Assembly: GCA_033239005.1 (NCBI GenBank)
Contig: BSQZ01000036.1
Coordinates: 1,908,001-1,972,000, forward strand
DNA from: Lamellibrachia satsuma
Lineage: Eukaryota > Annelida > Polychaeta > Sabellida > Siboglinidae
Length of the DNA stretch: 64,000 nucleotides
Direction: 5' to 3'
Positions 49,996 to 64,000 of this stretch are shown one piece after another. Both the position numbers and the translations under genes were made by a program. Each line of letters opens with the position of its first letter. Positions within the stretch are counted from its first letter, which is position 1. The notes under the pieces were generated by a model. That model was not told where the DNA came from, searched no databases, and worked only from the letters and a program-made list of their open reading frames with translations.

Positions 49996-51060
49996 GACAG
50001 GGCGCTGCATGAAACAGAATCAGGATTGCAATATCACGCCGCGCTATCCTAAATCAGACTAAACGACATGGCCTGTCGACATAGCCAACCAGGGTCTACA
50101 ACTCTAGACAAAGATGTATGAGCCGAGCGGCTGCAGCAGCCACATTCTGGCAATCAGCAAGCGTACATTTCGTGTAAATTACATTCGGTTGCCGTGGTGA
50201 CCGACGGTTCTAATGGCCGGACACGGACCAGGAACGTGCGTTAAGCGCAAAGTATTTTGCTCGTCAATCGGTAAGGTAACTGTAGTCACAATTAGAGGGA
50301 ATTGTATCATTTATTACTAAATAAGTATAACAAATGATACCGGAGGGCAAGCGTGATGCCTACTTTCATGTCTTAGGATATTATTGTTTTTGGCCACATG
50401 TTACTGAGGTCCTGAAGACATATCTGAAACAATTTAAAGAGCATATTTTAACAATGATTCAATTCAATAAATCAGTTTGTAACAGACTCAACTCATCAGT
50501 GAAAAATTTTAAATGAGTAACACTTAAGTGAAATACTTATAAAGTTATGTTACTTCTTTACTTCAATAGCCTACTCAAAGCAGTTAAGTACATCTTCATA
50601 AAATTTCATAAATGGTCGCAAATAAAATATATAAACATAAATCATGTATAATATCATATAACATTATGCTACTGTGATAACCATTACATGTCATTAGTAC
50701 ATCTACTTAACTTATCGATAACTGTCTTCTACAATATGCTTTAAAATGGTTGAACGATCGAATATTTGTAATATTGACACTCACTTAATTCCAAGGTTTT
50801 GTCCCATAGACAATTAATGACGTAGGTGTCGTGTTTATTTGTATCTTTTACAAATAGCAATTGAACGTTAGACGGAAATTCGTTTCTATTATATGAGCTT
50901 TGAACGTAAGTAGTATTGTTCTAAATTGCATCAAGTCAGTAAACTTCAAAATCCGCGATTTCTAAAACAATGGAGTTGTGTTGTGGTCGCATTGCTGTGC
51001 GAATTCCCCTTTGCAACACAATTATACAATGTATGCTTGAAGAATGTGTATTACTATTAC
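49996..51060. other. Intergenic sequence without recognised gene
   Basis: A/T-rich after 50280. The open frame at 50334-50516 shows no domain. Confidence 0.5.
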
Positions 51061-51069
51061 CATGTATTT

Positions 51070-52800
<1,731 letters not shown>

Positions 52801-52819
52801 GCAATGACGACACATCACG

Positions 52820-54600
52820 TCAATGAATACTATGCACTTTTTCTGCACGTACAAATAAAGAATACTATAACTGATGGGACATGACCCAAGAGAGTTGCAA
52901 TGCACATAATTATTAATATATTTATTGGCATAACTAAGAGCAAGATCTTTGGAAACACTGCCCTCGGCCAAGAGCGAGTAATGTATGCAATTATTCCAAT
53001 AGAGCTGAACACATGATTTTCAATTTCATTTAATTACCGCCACAATAAATGTATTCCAGCCTGTGCTTAAAACCACAGCAGAAACCGTTCACAGTTGTCG
53101 ACATTTACGTATAGTCCGATATCTTGGAAATTCACAACCTTGTGGCAAACAATTATCAGTATGACAGAGTTATTAGGAAAACACAAAACTTTAAAATAAT
53201 TATTGGAGATACATGTTTGTAAACATATTCTGGTGGTCATAACATTGTTACATCGAAACATTTTTATCTGGAAAATTATCAACATTTTAAAGTACTGATT
53301 CGGGGAGGGTAGGTGGGGTATGAAAATTAGTATGCTTTGTACGAATAAGAAAATGTCGACCATTGTGAACGGCCTCTTAGCATGACCCACATGCACATTG
53401 CTCCACGGGAACACGGACAATTATCGTCGACGACCAGACGTTTACCGCCAGACCTGTTGCAGCTGATAGTACAAGTCGGAGCTAACTGTTCGAGAAACAA
53501 CCCATGCGGGTTACAAAAAGTGCGGCACTAACAATAAACATTGGCTATGCTACCGTCGAGTTAATGCAGTATTATTTCACATAATTGGGCAATTTAAATG
53601 GTATTGTTGGTAGAGCTGACGATCTAGGTGCGATCACTGGTTATGTATGCTCAGTGTGTCCACGCGGTATATATTACTGCTGATTGCGTCTGGATAAAAA
53701 ACATTTAAAAAATAGACTAGCCAGCTGTTCCTCGGCAGACCTGGCTAATCAGTTAACGAAGCAATTTGTGTGTGCGTGCGTGCGATTACTTGGTACTGCC
53801 CTACCACAAACTGATGTTTTAAAGCCGTACGCTATCGGAGTATTTATAATTATAAATTCACTGTAGACATGCTGCTAAAATATAGGATTAGTGTTTTGTC
53901 AGTATTGTCTGTGATGATGATATGTCAATGTGTGGCAGAATGGTGTAATACTGTTGATAACACTAGCTGTATATAGATTACGTTCTAACTTTTAGTCTCC
54001 CGTCATTTGAAAGCCGCAGTCATTCTTTATATTTCCCCGCTATATCCGTCTTGTCTTCTGCATTTCTATTCATACACCGACTCATCGGGGACAATATTGG
54101 TAGAGAGATCCACGCCACAATCGCTGTGTAATTAATTGGTAGCTCTCTGAGAAGCTGCAACCGTGATTCTGGGCCATTTAGGTTGCATCAGTGGGAAGGT
54201 TTCACTAAGCTCGACGCTAATAAGCAGGCCTATCGGTCATCGCTGCAACATCTTCAGCGTTCACACCTGTTCCAACGGGCTAGCTTTGCAAATAAAATAA
54301 TTAATGATTACATTGGTGTTGTTATACTTGTGGGGGGGTTGTGGTGACAACATAATTTGCTGATATTTAATTTAACAAGCTGTGTTTGCATACGTAGACA
54401 ATCGCTCTCCAACATTCTAGATCAAAGACAGCGTACCGCCGTGGCACTGCATGGTTCTGTCTGGATACACCACCCTGTTGCGGGAACCACCAGACAAACT
54501 AATGTCAATGCAATTCCCTCGACATATCAATATTGATTTTCACATTCGTTACTATGCCATGCCCATGTGCCTATGGGAGATGTAGTCAATTCGTCTGTGT
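52820..54600. other. Intergenic sequence without recognised gene
   Basis: No coding similarity, RNA gene or clear repeat found. Confidence 0.5.
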
Positions 54601-54603
54601 AAT

Positions 54604-55198
54604 ATGATAGTGTGCTTACAGCAGCAGCCATGGGTGGTGCATGCGACTAGCAACAACGATAATTTGTGTGATAACATGTTGTCGTTTCAGACTTCATCCT
54701 CAACCGAATTAAACAATCGCAAATTCGGTTCGTTTGGTGTCCAAATATTTAGGATTCTTACCTTTGCAAAAACAAATGTTAGATCCTGTCTTCTATTGAT
54801 TCGTACAGCTGTAAGCCACACAGGAAATAACCATATTCGTTGTCCCACAACTTTCTCCAGCAAGCCTCCAAAATGTTTATTTCTTGGAGAGTTTAACACT
54901 AATGCACGATGCTCACTCCAATATGAACAACCCAACTGCCCACACTTATTACACAACTGCTGGGACCACCCTCACCCAAATGATTAATCAATCTGGTGGC
55001 CTTGCCCCATTAAGAACAAATGACAATGACAAATCTTCAAGTTAATTGGCACCTGATGTCATCGTCACTGGCTACTAGCCGGATAAGTTTATACTTCTCT
55101 GGTAGCCACTTCATCTTCATTGCTTTTGTTTGCCTTATATTGTACATGATGATGGTGAGGAAGAAATAAATTACTTACTTACTCACTTACTAAACTTA
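54604..55198 (+). mobile_element. LINE-like relic with TTAC tail
   Basis: The peptide KCLFLGEFNTNARCS in a 127-codon frame resembles the GDFN motif of APE endonucleases. The 3' part ends GAGGAAGAAATAAATTACTTACTTACTCACTTAC, a polyadenylation-like signal plus short tandem tail. Only weak evidence for the coding part. Confidence 0.4.
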
Positions 55199-55367
55199 CA
55201 TATGTTAGACAACTATTTGTGACATGCTATGTTCACACTATAAACAGTACTACCCTATGTGTCATGCAGTGGATGCAACTGTTTCTGCCGTGCAATGAAA
55301 TGCCGGCCAGTGGTCCACGTCCACTTCACGCTCTTGTTTATACGGGGATTATTAATGATGCAACTCT

Positions 55368-55700
55368 ATGGGTAAGGCCCAGAAAAGCGGATACCCAAAA
55401 TGGCAAACACTTTGAGGGTCAATGCTGACCATGGGCGTGACTTCCATCCTCTCGTCGATCACGTGACAAAGTTACGAAATTTCATCAAGGGTGAAATTCG
55501 TGAGTTTTCAGCTTTTCCATTTTCACTTAATGTTTGATCAAATATTAAGTAATTTCAATAGTTTGTTTGATGATTTCACTCAAAAATGCATACAAAGGTT
55601 GTACGAACGAGCTAGCACGTTGCAGTGGATAATAGGTAGGTTTGATTTTTCGCAAAATGAATTTGAAATGAGACTCGCCAAAATCGAATTGAGGAGGTAT
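55368..55700 (+). repeat. Dispersed repeat, family unknown (copy 2)
   Basis: Inverse partner of 4310-4665, with blocks GTGACTTCCATCCTCTC, TTTTCAGCTTTTCCATTTTC and GCAAAATGAATTTGAAATGA. Confidence 0.7.
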
Positions 55701-56505
55701 CTTTATATGTGTCAGATTACTCTGTATTTGCCATGGGTCTGTCCGCTCAGGCCGTCGGTCGGTACCATTGATGAAGTCACACGTGACAGTGTGGCCGACC
55801 ACTCGTTTCAATGGCCAAGCAAACTCGTTGATCAACTGGAAAGAAACAATATCCCGGGTGCTAACATGTTAACTCCGCGTGGTTAACATAGTAACGGGTA
55901 TTACCATGGTAATCCTGTGAGCCCAGAATCTCCTTCATCTTCTCTTGAGGGGTGCGGCAGGAAGTGGGAGGTTGGTCCTAAAAATGGTGGGAGGTGGGAT
56001 AAGCTTCGAAAAATAGGTTAGTATAACTTAATAAAAAAATCCAAGATTACCTTGACTACTTAATATAATGCCTGTTGCTCTGTGAGACTGATTTGAATAA
56101 TATGTCTACGTTTGAGTCACTTAATGAAAGCTGAGTGGTGCTACATATTTACATGTAATGCATGTGTTGCTTTTTATTTACATTTAGATCTTTTTGGAAT
56201 AGGGTGGGACAAAGAGCTACGATGATTCATAATCGTATTATTTGGAGGTATCTAGGCTAACTTATGATCGTTGTGTGGCTGTAGTACGTAATACCATGCA
56301 ATGTAAAAAAAATCCTTTTGTTTTATTTTGTCCAGACAGACAATCATCAAACATGCATTATTTGGATACTCGCGGACTCGTTGTTAGGGCAGAGAAAGCA
56401 ACGCAATCCTGGCGTGTAGTCACTGTACAACTAAAACTGTACCCACATCTCCCGAGGTCTGCAGTTCATGAAGGGCTCGCCGCATATGACACACGACCAT
56501 ACTTC
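55701..56505. other. Intergenic sequence without recognised gene
   Basis: No recognised features apart from short open frames. Confidence 0.5.
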
Positions 56506-56805
56506 GTGGGGGGCGATGGTATACCGGTTAGAAGGCCGGGCTCTCAATCGTGAGAACCCGGTTTCAAATCCCACTGCTGTCGCTTCGAACCTTTGGCAAG
56601 TTTGATCACCCCACGTTGCCACAGTTCACTCAGCTGTATAAATGAGTACCTTGCAATACAGACAGTGGAATAGTCTTCGCGCAATTGCAGCGTGGCTGAA
56701 TACTTCCCAGATGACCTTGGAATGAACAGGTATGTCAGGGGGTGAAGTGTCAAGCGCTTTGAGCGGTCCTACGGACTGGATACCGCGCTATATAAGAACT
56801 TCGTC
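56506..56805 (+). mobile_element. tRNA-derived SINE copy 4, best preserved
   Basis: tRNA-like head with GGTTAGAAGGCCGGGCTCTC, then a B-box-like GGTTTCAAATCCC, central block GCAATTGCAGCGTGGCTGAA, and tail AGCGCTTTGAGCGGTCCTAC then GGATACCGCGCTATATAAG. Such a tail is typical of SINEs that borrow a LINE 3' end. Confidence 0.85.
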
Positions 56806-56814
56806 TTCGCTGCT

Positions 56815-57435
56815 GCTGCCGACGCGTCTTCTCTTTTGCCTCTTCGTCTTTGGTTCCGTTCTATGTCCGTCATCTAGCCGTCAGTGACTTCCCCTTTAGC
56901 TTCTCCTTACCCTTTGCTGACTCGTGATCAACGAGTTCAACTTGTGTGTAGCGAATTCCAGTTTATTAGGAAACAATACGAACTTAAATGGATGTAGTTT
57001 TTTTACGAAGTGGGTTCTACCCAGTATGTTCTCCGAAGTCACTTTGGTAATGGAAATTTTTACAGACATCAGACAAAATGTAGATGCGTAGTACAGTGAC
57101 ATATACAAGATGACTGAACAGACGGCCAACATGCTATTACTAACTGACCTCCAAGAATGCTATTGCCTTAACCTAACAGTGGTGGAGACAAAAGTACGAA
57201 GGCAGGGGCTGCAAAAGCCAGCGGTCATATGGGTTGGCAACATGACATACGCAACTGCAAAAGTACCGGCCATTGGCTGCCGGGCTGGTCTTAGCCTGCA
57301 GCCCTGGTCGTAATGGCAAGCGGTCGTAATCAAAGGAGAGTCAGGTTTAGATATCGCTGATGTTCAAACAGAAATGACAACTTATGCAGAAAATGGGACA
57401 CACGTTGACTGAATTATACATCAATCATAGGTACC
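56815..57435. other. Intergenic sequence without recognised gene
   Basis: Unique-looking; the open frame at 57110-57313 has no recognised domain. Confidence 0.5.
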
Positions 57436-57436
57436 T

Positions 57437-57537
<101 letters not shown>

Positions 57538-57757
57538 ATTATTTCAGTGACATAAACACTCTTATTTATAGGATTGCAGTATTAAATTATAAACATTACA
57601 TTGCATGTAAAAATATAATATAATTTGTATTAAATTAAAAGCATTTAATTGCATAAAATAAATGAAAGAGAGTATTAAATGTAGGGCACTGAATTGCGTG
57701 CCCACAAGTAAAGAAATATAAGTATAAGATTATAGAATAAAATAGTCGTGATCAGGT

Positions 57758-60700
57758 CTACTGCCAGTGGTAAAGTTCATAGGGTATCAAAGAGTTCTTA
57801 AATTTATCAGCTCTGCGTCGAGGCACAGTTCCCTGATTGGAGGCAGAAGATGATTCAACTTGTGATTGTGTTTTTTCATATTCGCGAATAGAGTTCTGCA
57901 CAGTATTTCCCTACGGTCCGCCAGTGTTGGGATTCCCTCTGTGACGATGGCTTCGGCGTAAGATACATTTCGGAAGATTATGCGCATTGCTCGTCTTTGT
58001 ATGGATTTGAGCTGCTTCGTTTGATGTTTAGTTAAACACGTGATCCACACCTGGCAAGTGTGCTCAACCACTGATCGGACCAGTGATGTGTAAATGTTAA
58101 CGAGGTGGTGGGAATCAACTCCAGCTCGGTTGAGCAGTATTTTGAAGTATAGTCGTTGCGACACTTTGGCGGTTATTTCGTCAATGTGGGATTGCCACTT
58201 TAAATCGGCTGTTAGTGTGACATCTAGTAGTCGGGTTGAGTTCACTTGTTCAATGGGTTTGTCGTTGATGGTTAGCGGCGGGATGTGAAACGGTGATCTC
58301 TTGAAACAAATGCTTCGTCTTATCTTATAATTGAGTGCCATTTTGTTGGTCGTCGTCCACTGCGCGACTTCGGTTGCTGCTGTTTGTAGTGAACCATTGG
58401 GGCCGCAGGGTGAGCACTTTTCTCGTATGGTGCAGTCGTCGACATATTTCACGTACGCGCAGGACGTTTGTAAGTCGTTTATGCGATGTATAAAGCCGAT
58501 AGGGCCGGATATTGTTCTTTGTGGAACACCTGCATTGATAGTAGTGACATCCGATTTCATGTTGCCGATTTACTCGCTGTTTGCGTTGGCGCAGGAAAGA
58601 TGTCAACCATTTGATGATGAAGTTCGGGAGTCCAAGTGATTTGCATTTAGTAAGTAGAGTATGGTGGTCAACTCTATCAAAAGCTTTGCTAAAATCGACG
58701 AGAATGATACGGATCATGGTTTCGGGTGTGTCGAGCATATATTTCCACTCGTGTACCAGTTCGATCATTGCGTGCACAGCCTATATTGTTTAGGGTAGAC
58801 CTGGTCGCTGGCAATGTCCATTATCCAATCACAAATGATTTTTTCCAGGCACTTCGATAACACCGGTGTTAGAGAAATTGGGCGTAAGACTTTGTGGATG
58901 AGTGTAGGTGGTCTTACTTTGGGTAGAGTTCGAATGTCGGCGCATTTCCATAGCATGGGAAATGTTCCTTCTCGTAGGCCACTGTTAAAGATCGCACAGA
59001 CGGGAGGAGGGAGGGTGGTGGCATAGTCGAGTACGATCCAGTTGGGTATCCCATCGGGGCCTACTGCTTTGTCTGTTTTTACTCACGATAATGATTTGGC
59101 TACTTCGCTAACGTTGATGGTGTAGGCATCTGGGATGGCGGTGTCAGCTCTTGGTGGGAAGAAGGTATTATTGGGTGACAGGGGAGTAAAGACACTTGAC
59201 ACGGATTTGAAGAAGTCACTTATGTCGTTGGCAAGAATACCGAGGTTGCCAGAGCAGTGCTTGTCAGCAAGGCCTTGTAGATTGTCACACTTTATTTTAA
59301 CATCCACGAGATCTTTCACATTGTTCCACCTTTGTTTTGGGTGTTCATCTTCGAGAGACTGGATTTTCCGTTGGTAGTACTTTCGTTGTAATGATTTTCT
59401 GTCAAGGTTAGCCTTGTTTCTATACAGTCTGTGCAGTCGTTGGTTGGCCTTGTTTCTGTACAATCTGTACAGTAGTTGGTTAGCCTTGTTTCTGTACAGT
59501 CTGTGCAGTCGTTGGTTATCCTTGTTTCTGTACAGTATGTACAGTAGTTGGTTAGCCTTGTTTCTATACAGTCTGTGCAGTCGTTTGTTAGCCTTGTTTC
59601 TGTACAATCTGTACAGTCGTTGCTTATCTTGTTTCTGTACAGTCTGTACAGTAGTTGGTTAGCCTTGTTTCTGTACAGTCTGTGCAGTCGTTGGTTATCC
59701 TTGTTTCTGTACAGTATGTACAGTAGTTGGTTAGCCTTGTTTCTATACAGTCTGTGGAGTCGTTGGTTAGCCTTGTTTCTGTACAGCCTGTGGAGTAGTT
59801 GATTAGCCTTGTTTCTGTACAGTCTGTGGAGTCGTTGGTTAGCCTTGTTTCTGTACAGTCTGTACAGTAGTTGGTTAGCCTTGATTCTGTACAGTCTGTG
59901 CAGTCGTTGGTTAGCCTTGTTTCTGTACAGTCTGTGGAGTCGTTGATTAGCCTTGTTTCTGTACAGTCTGTACAGTAGTTGGTTAGCCTTGTTTCTGTAC
60001 AGTATGTGCAGTAGTTGGTTAGCCTTGTTTCTATACAGTCTGTGGAGTCGTTGGTTAGCCTTGTTTCTGTACAGCCTGTGGAGTAGTTGATTAGCCTTGT
60101 TTCTGTACAGTCTGTGGAGTCGTTGGTTAGCCTTGTTTCTGTACAGTCTGTACAGTCGTTGGTTAGCCTTGTTTCTGTACAGTCTGTACAGTAGTTGGTT
60201 AGCCTTGTTTCTGTACAGTATGTACAGTCGTTGGTTAGCCTTGTTTCTATAAAGTCTGTGCAGTCGTTTGTTAGCCTTGTTTCTGTACAGTCTGTACAGT
60301 CGTTGGTTTCCAGAAAGAAGTGTTTTCTGACGGCGAGTGATAAGATAGCGGAAAGTGTCGTCTATCCAGGGTCTGTCGCTAGAACATCGTCTGATTTCGC
60401 GTTCTGGAAGATGCGTGTCCAGCAGCGTTCTGATGCTAGAATTGAAAAAGTTCAGTTGTTGTTCGCAGGTTGGTAGGTGGAATAGCGTTTCCCGTGAGGT
60501 GAGGCTGAGCGCTGCCGCAAAACGGGCTCTGTCGCCGGGTTTGTGACTGCGCGACAACGTCTTTGTAACCACTGGTTCGGTATATTCCACAGACATCGAA
60601 GGACTACATACTTACCACCGTGTGATCTGCGCACTGATAACAGGGCGGCCATATAAATCATTGATGTGTGTGTGTGAATGTTATCTAGTATCGCACTTGC

Positions 60701-61299
60701 TATTGTTGGTTGGTCGACGATTTGTTTCAGATTGTGATTTCGTTTCATATGTGAAACCTTCATCTTGTTGAAGTCGCCCATTAAAATGATACCTGTATAC
60801 GGATGGTACCGGCGTATGTGATCCAGGGATTGGTCGATGTGGTTCAGCGCCTGATCCTGGTTGTTATTTGCGGATGATCCAGAGGCATCTTTGGAGGGCG
60901 TATCGTTAGCCACGGTGTTTCCAGGTCGAGTTGGTTTACTTGTGTCCATTGTTTAGTAGGGATGGTGTTTCGGATATAGCAAGCGATTCCCCCGTGACGG
61001 CGGCCACCTTGTCTCTCCCTCCGGTAGATATTGAACCCGGATAACGTGAGCGAGCCGTCCGGTATGTTGCTGGTGCACCACGTCTCGGTTATAGCGAGAA
61101 CGTCTTTACTTGCTTGGCCACCACAAATGTTTGTGTTGATCACAATTGGAAGATCCATTTGTTCGTTTGGACGTATATGAGATTCGTGTCGTTGACACCA
61201 CTTCTGCCGCGAGGAACCCTTGGTGGCTTGGTGGGTGTTGTCTGTCGCGTTGTCCCCCCCCCCCCGACAGCCCCGGCGGGTGGGTTGATGGAGTGCCAC
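57758..61299 (-). pseudogene. ORF2 of LINE B (EN + RT), many frame breaks
   Basis: EN: VLAITETWCTSNIPDGSLTL (near 61090) and GIILMGDFNKM (near 60790). Linker: SSDRPWIDDTFRYLITRRQK then tandem YRNKANQRLHRL units (60310-59405), then RKSLQRKYYQRKIQSLEDEH. RT: RPISLTPVLSKCLEKII (58870), RIILVDFSKAFDRVDHHTLL (58690), VKYVDDCTIREKC (58450, YVDD active site). C-terminal part VVEHTCQVWITCLTKHQTKQ. Frame shifts near 60600-60850, 59600, 58780, 58540 and 57800. Confidence 0.82.
59405..60312 (-). repeat. 36-bp in-frame minisatellite in LINE B ORF2, about 25 copies
   Basis: Plus-strand unit TTGGTTAGCCTTGTTTCTGT then ACAGTCTGTGCAGTCG, 36 bp. Minus-strand translation is a 12-residue unit YRNKANQRLHRL with Q/K, L/R, Y/H variation. 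It stays open for over 20 units within one frame. Confidence 0.95.
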
Positions 61300-61430
61300 C
61301 CCTGCATTGCAAGCTCTCCAGGCGGCATTGTTAAGGCGAGTGGGTCTGTTAATGCGGAAACAATGCAGGCATTCTGCTGTGAAGACTGCCTGCTGAGGTC
61401 ACGCATGACAGACCCAGCATTGTAATATCA

Positions 61431-62485
61431 CACAGTCACAGTTGCAGTCAGAAATTTAAAGTCACAATTTCACAAAAAGGCGTGGAAACTTGCCTCGACA
61501 CGAAGTTCAAACAATCCTTGTACATTCATAGAACCTTAAGGCAATTCACTGGGCGGAAAATCACTTTTTTTATAATTCCCTTATTTATTAATGCAGATTG
61601 CTGAAATTTGTACGGAATGTTAAGGATGTAAAAGTATGCACAAGATAATTTTTTGGGATTTTTTGATTGAGCGTTACTATGGATATGGCAACCATCTTGG
61701 ATATGAAATGCAATTCTAAGGAGGAAGATATCTTTAGATTGGACTGTCCAAATTCAACATAATTTAGTATGCAGGTGCTATACAGAAACCTACGGGGTGC
61801 TATGGATTAACATTTTGAATAACTTTAATATTTTAATTTTCCCCAATTTTTATACGTTTTGAGGTACGAAAGCCATGTTCACGAGACAGTCGTAATGAAA
61901 GTTGGTATGTTTACAACAATGTGTTACCATAGCCCCCTAGAGCATACAATCAAGAGATACTGACAGAAATTTCAAGCAATTTTATTGAAAACTAACCGAG
62001 ATATGCTCATACTCATCAACTTTGTTGTTGAAATATGTAAATGCGAGAAAATCGCATTTGAAGTTTGAACAAACTTTCGTAGCATATTTTACTATATAAA
62101 ATGACATTACATCACTGAAACGCTACAGGAAACATATCCATTATCCACTGTGTCAACTGACACACAATTAAAATCAGATTTAGCTGTACAAAAACGGTTA
62201 GTGACATACTCAGGGTATCTAGTATACCGTTCACAAATCCCAAAAACGTGTGTATTTTGATAACAGTCTAGTTATTTCTTCCATATTATCTGCTATATGT
62301 ACCTTTGCAAATAAGATGTTCATGGTATTATTGATAAACTATGTCAAATGGACAATGTGAATATAATAGTCACGTCATCATAATCTATTTAGTATGGATA
62401 CACGAAGTTGGTACATTCAAGTGCTGAATACGATGCACATCAATATATGTACAGTTCAACAAGTGTCAGTGTAATGCCATGTACT
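61431..62485. other. Intergenic A/T-rich sequence without recognised gene
   Basis: No ORF, repeat or RNA gene recognised. Confidence 0.5.
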
Positions 62486-62493
62486 GAGTGTTC

Positions 62494-63736
62494 TCAGAAT
62501 GCACCTGGTGCATAAGCGGACGCATCAACTTTCTTTGCACGTGCCACCTTGGTGCTCGCCTCGACCTGACGATGCGACTGCTGCAGGCGTCGAAAGTCCA
62601 CCTTCTCAGCAGATGCCACCAGCTGAGAGCCCGAGGTGATCCCCATCACATCGTAGGCTTGCTGCATCGTTGCCTGCACACCAGAATTAAACTCCCATAC
62701 CCATCGTTGCAGCTACTGCTGATCATGTCACTATGAATGCTACATTGGACGCCTTCTCCTTGTCGAGTCGATCGGAGGTTGACACACTGTTCACGATGAC
62801 ATCACATGCCGAACAGAATGTCTCGAGTCGGCAGACGAGTCCCAGTCTGCGGCTTACAGCACGGACCTCAAGTGTACTGCATTTGCACGATGGGCACAAC
62901 AGGTTCTTCACGAGTCCACTCAGCATACACGTACGGACAATGATGGTCGATGGCTGATCGGAATCAGTACCCGCACGATCTCTGGCTAGATTTGAAGCCT
63001 CATCAATAAGACGTCTGTAGCCAAACTTCTTTTCTGTTGCAGAAAACCTCGATGTTGATGGTTGAGCAACCTGAGGAGAGAACAGTTGTACTGTTATTCC
63101 AATTGTGTAATAACATACAAATCATGTGCATGTTTGTTCAATTGCCAATAAAACAATCATTACAATATCACATGTAAAAAAAATTTTTTTTTTATCAAAA
63201 CTGCAGTGTCAAAGACAAGTAGGAAATAAAATTGAACTAATTTCGTATAATAATAATTGTAAAAGTTGGCTCCGTATGTGAACTTGATATATTCGTAGCT
63301 ATAATTGTAAGCGTATATAGTACCCCTTCCCTGGCCTATAGCCAGTATAGGCCTGGCCCTAAGCTAAGCAGGCCTAATCTAGCGGCCATAGGCTATGCTA
63401 TGGCTATACTATAGACACTAGCATCTACCAAAAGTGGGGCAGCGCCTGCGGAGCTTACTGTCATTTGTTTACTCTATTTGCATAGGAACTAAGCTCTGCC
63501 CATGGCATACGACAGCATATTTTTTAGAATCGTTATAAATCCTGCGACGCGTAGACAAACGTAGTCATTACCTGTCCGGAACTTGAAACGGCAACGTCTT
63601 CTCCGACTGTCGAAGCTGCGCTGTGCTGCTTTTTTCTCATTTCACGCGCCGCTTGACTAGCAAACTTCAGCTGCCTTCGCTTGCTAGCTTTCCCACAACC
63701 ATAGAACTCCTTCGACTTTCTTTTTCCATAGACCAT
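62494..63736 (-). pseudogene. Two-exon gene of probable transposon origin, CxxC zinc-binding, broken
   Basis: Exon 1: ATG at 63736, basic start MVYGKRKSKEFYGCGKASKR, donor GTAATG at 63571. Exon 2 starts at 63070 after acceptor CTCTCCTCAG, keeps frame, and encodes KKFGYRRLIDEASNLARDRA, then LLCPSCKCSTLEV...TFCSACDVIV (two CxxC pairs). It reaches TGA at 62725-62723 after NVAFIVT. Beyond the stop a similar-looking VAATMGMGV and, in another frame, QQAYDVMGITSGSQLVASAE to a final YAPGAF-stop (62494) look like the continuation. The layout recalls uncharacterised Mutator-like-transposon proteins of marine invertebrates (memory only). Confidence 0.5.
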
Positions 63737-64000
63737 ACTTCTTTTTTTGTCAATAAATCGAACGAAACCACGCGAAGACTTCCTCGATACGAAGTAAACA
63801 AAGGAACTGCGCCACAAAACCAGGTCACATATTAGCCAATAAGCGCGAAGATTGCGAGCACATGACGTTTCTAGACCAATCACATCGGTTCGCGTCAAAT
63901 TTTCGCATCGGAGAGCATCGGTTATCCTCGGATTTATTCGTGTTACCACGCGATATTGTATAAATAGATTGCTCTTATTTTGAAGGGGAGAAACATACCT
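63737..64000. other. Upstream region of the minus-strand two-exon gene
   Basis: Contains CCAAT boxes in both orientations (63832-63895) and a TATAAATA at 63958 on the plus strand. No clear promoter for the minus gene can be asserted. Confidence 0.3.

Larger units (their letters stand above)
57540..61430 (-). mobile_element. Non-LTR retrotransposon (LINE B), minus strand, inactivated
   Basis: From right to left: Gly/Pro-rich N-terminal part, EN, linker with minisatellite, RT, C-terminal region, stop near 57758 after IPYELYHWQ, A/T-rich 3' UTR. RT resembles the CR1/L2-like group in layout but clade is not resolved by eye. Confidence 0.82.

Noticed and set aside
56506..56580. Functional tRNA gene
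   Set aside because: A/B-box-like sequence is present, but no cloverleaf could be drawn and the sequence continues into SINE core and tail.

Overview
The window is animal nuclear DNA. Its one clear host gene is a kinesin cut into at least 22 exons with canonical GT-AG introns (plus one GC-AG intron) and a 3' poly(A) signal. The rest is non-LTR retrotransposons, hAT-type DNA transposons, a tRNA-derived SINE family and many minisatellites. I cannot name the species. The repeat style and a KIF28-type kinesin suggest an invertebrate such as a lancelet-like deuterostome or a lophotrochozoan; lancelet is my first guess, at low confidence. There are no operons, CRISPR arrays or prokaryotic features.

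Region 1 (about 1-33.7 kb) is a plus-strand kinesin-3 gene resembling KIF28/KIF28P. It enters the window part-way through the motor domain and ends with a stop at 33439 and AATAAA at 33632. The 22 exons join in one continuous frame and give about 1001 residues: motor core (P-loop, switch I, switch II, neck), FHA domain, KIF1B/DUF3694-like beta-rich segment, short coiled coil and a short tail without PX or PH domain. The introns hold three SINE copies, an old CR1 3' fragment, a full-length-class LINE relic (about 26.0-28.7 kb), a probable hAT-like non-autonomous element and at least a dozen minisatellites. Three minisatellites are built from the gene's own splice junctions (donor at 6114/6115, donor at 17129/17130, acceptor at 20005/20006).

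Region 2 (33.7-40.5 kb) holds a foldback repeat, then a DNA transposon (34652-38806) with short terminal inverted repeats and a perfect 6-bp target duplication. It contains a hAT C-terminal transposase fragment on the minus strand and has been filled by a young, nearly intact CR1 element (plus strand). A 138-bp MITE with a perfect 8-bp target duplication lies at 39723-39860.

Region 3 (40.5-50 kb) starts with a 25-bp satellite that has a 100-bp higher-order repeat. After a (TC)n tract comes a nested set: an outer hAT element (43704-49672), an inner element with long inverted ends and a broken THAP domain (45646-49554), and inside that an internally deleted CR1 copy on the minus strand (about 46020-48530), closely related to the copy in Region 2.

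Region 4 (50-64 kb) holds an RTE-like LINE relic split by a (GA)n tract, a LINE relic with a TTAC tail, the best-preserved SINE copy, and a minus-strand LINE (about 57.5-61.4 kb) whose ORF2 carries a large in-frame 36-bp minisatellite. At the right edge is a broken two-exon gene of probable transposon origin (62494-63736, minus).

The most notable signals are splice-junction-derived minisatellites in the kinesin gene, the three-level transposon nest, and minisatellite growth inside retrotransposon reading frames.
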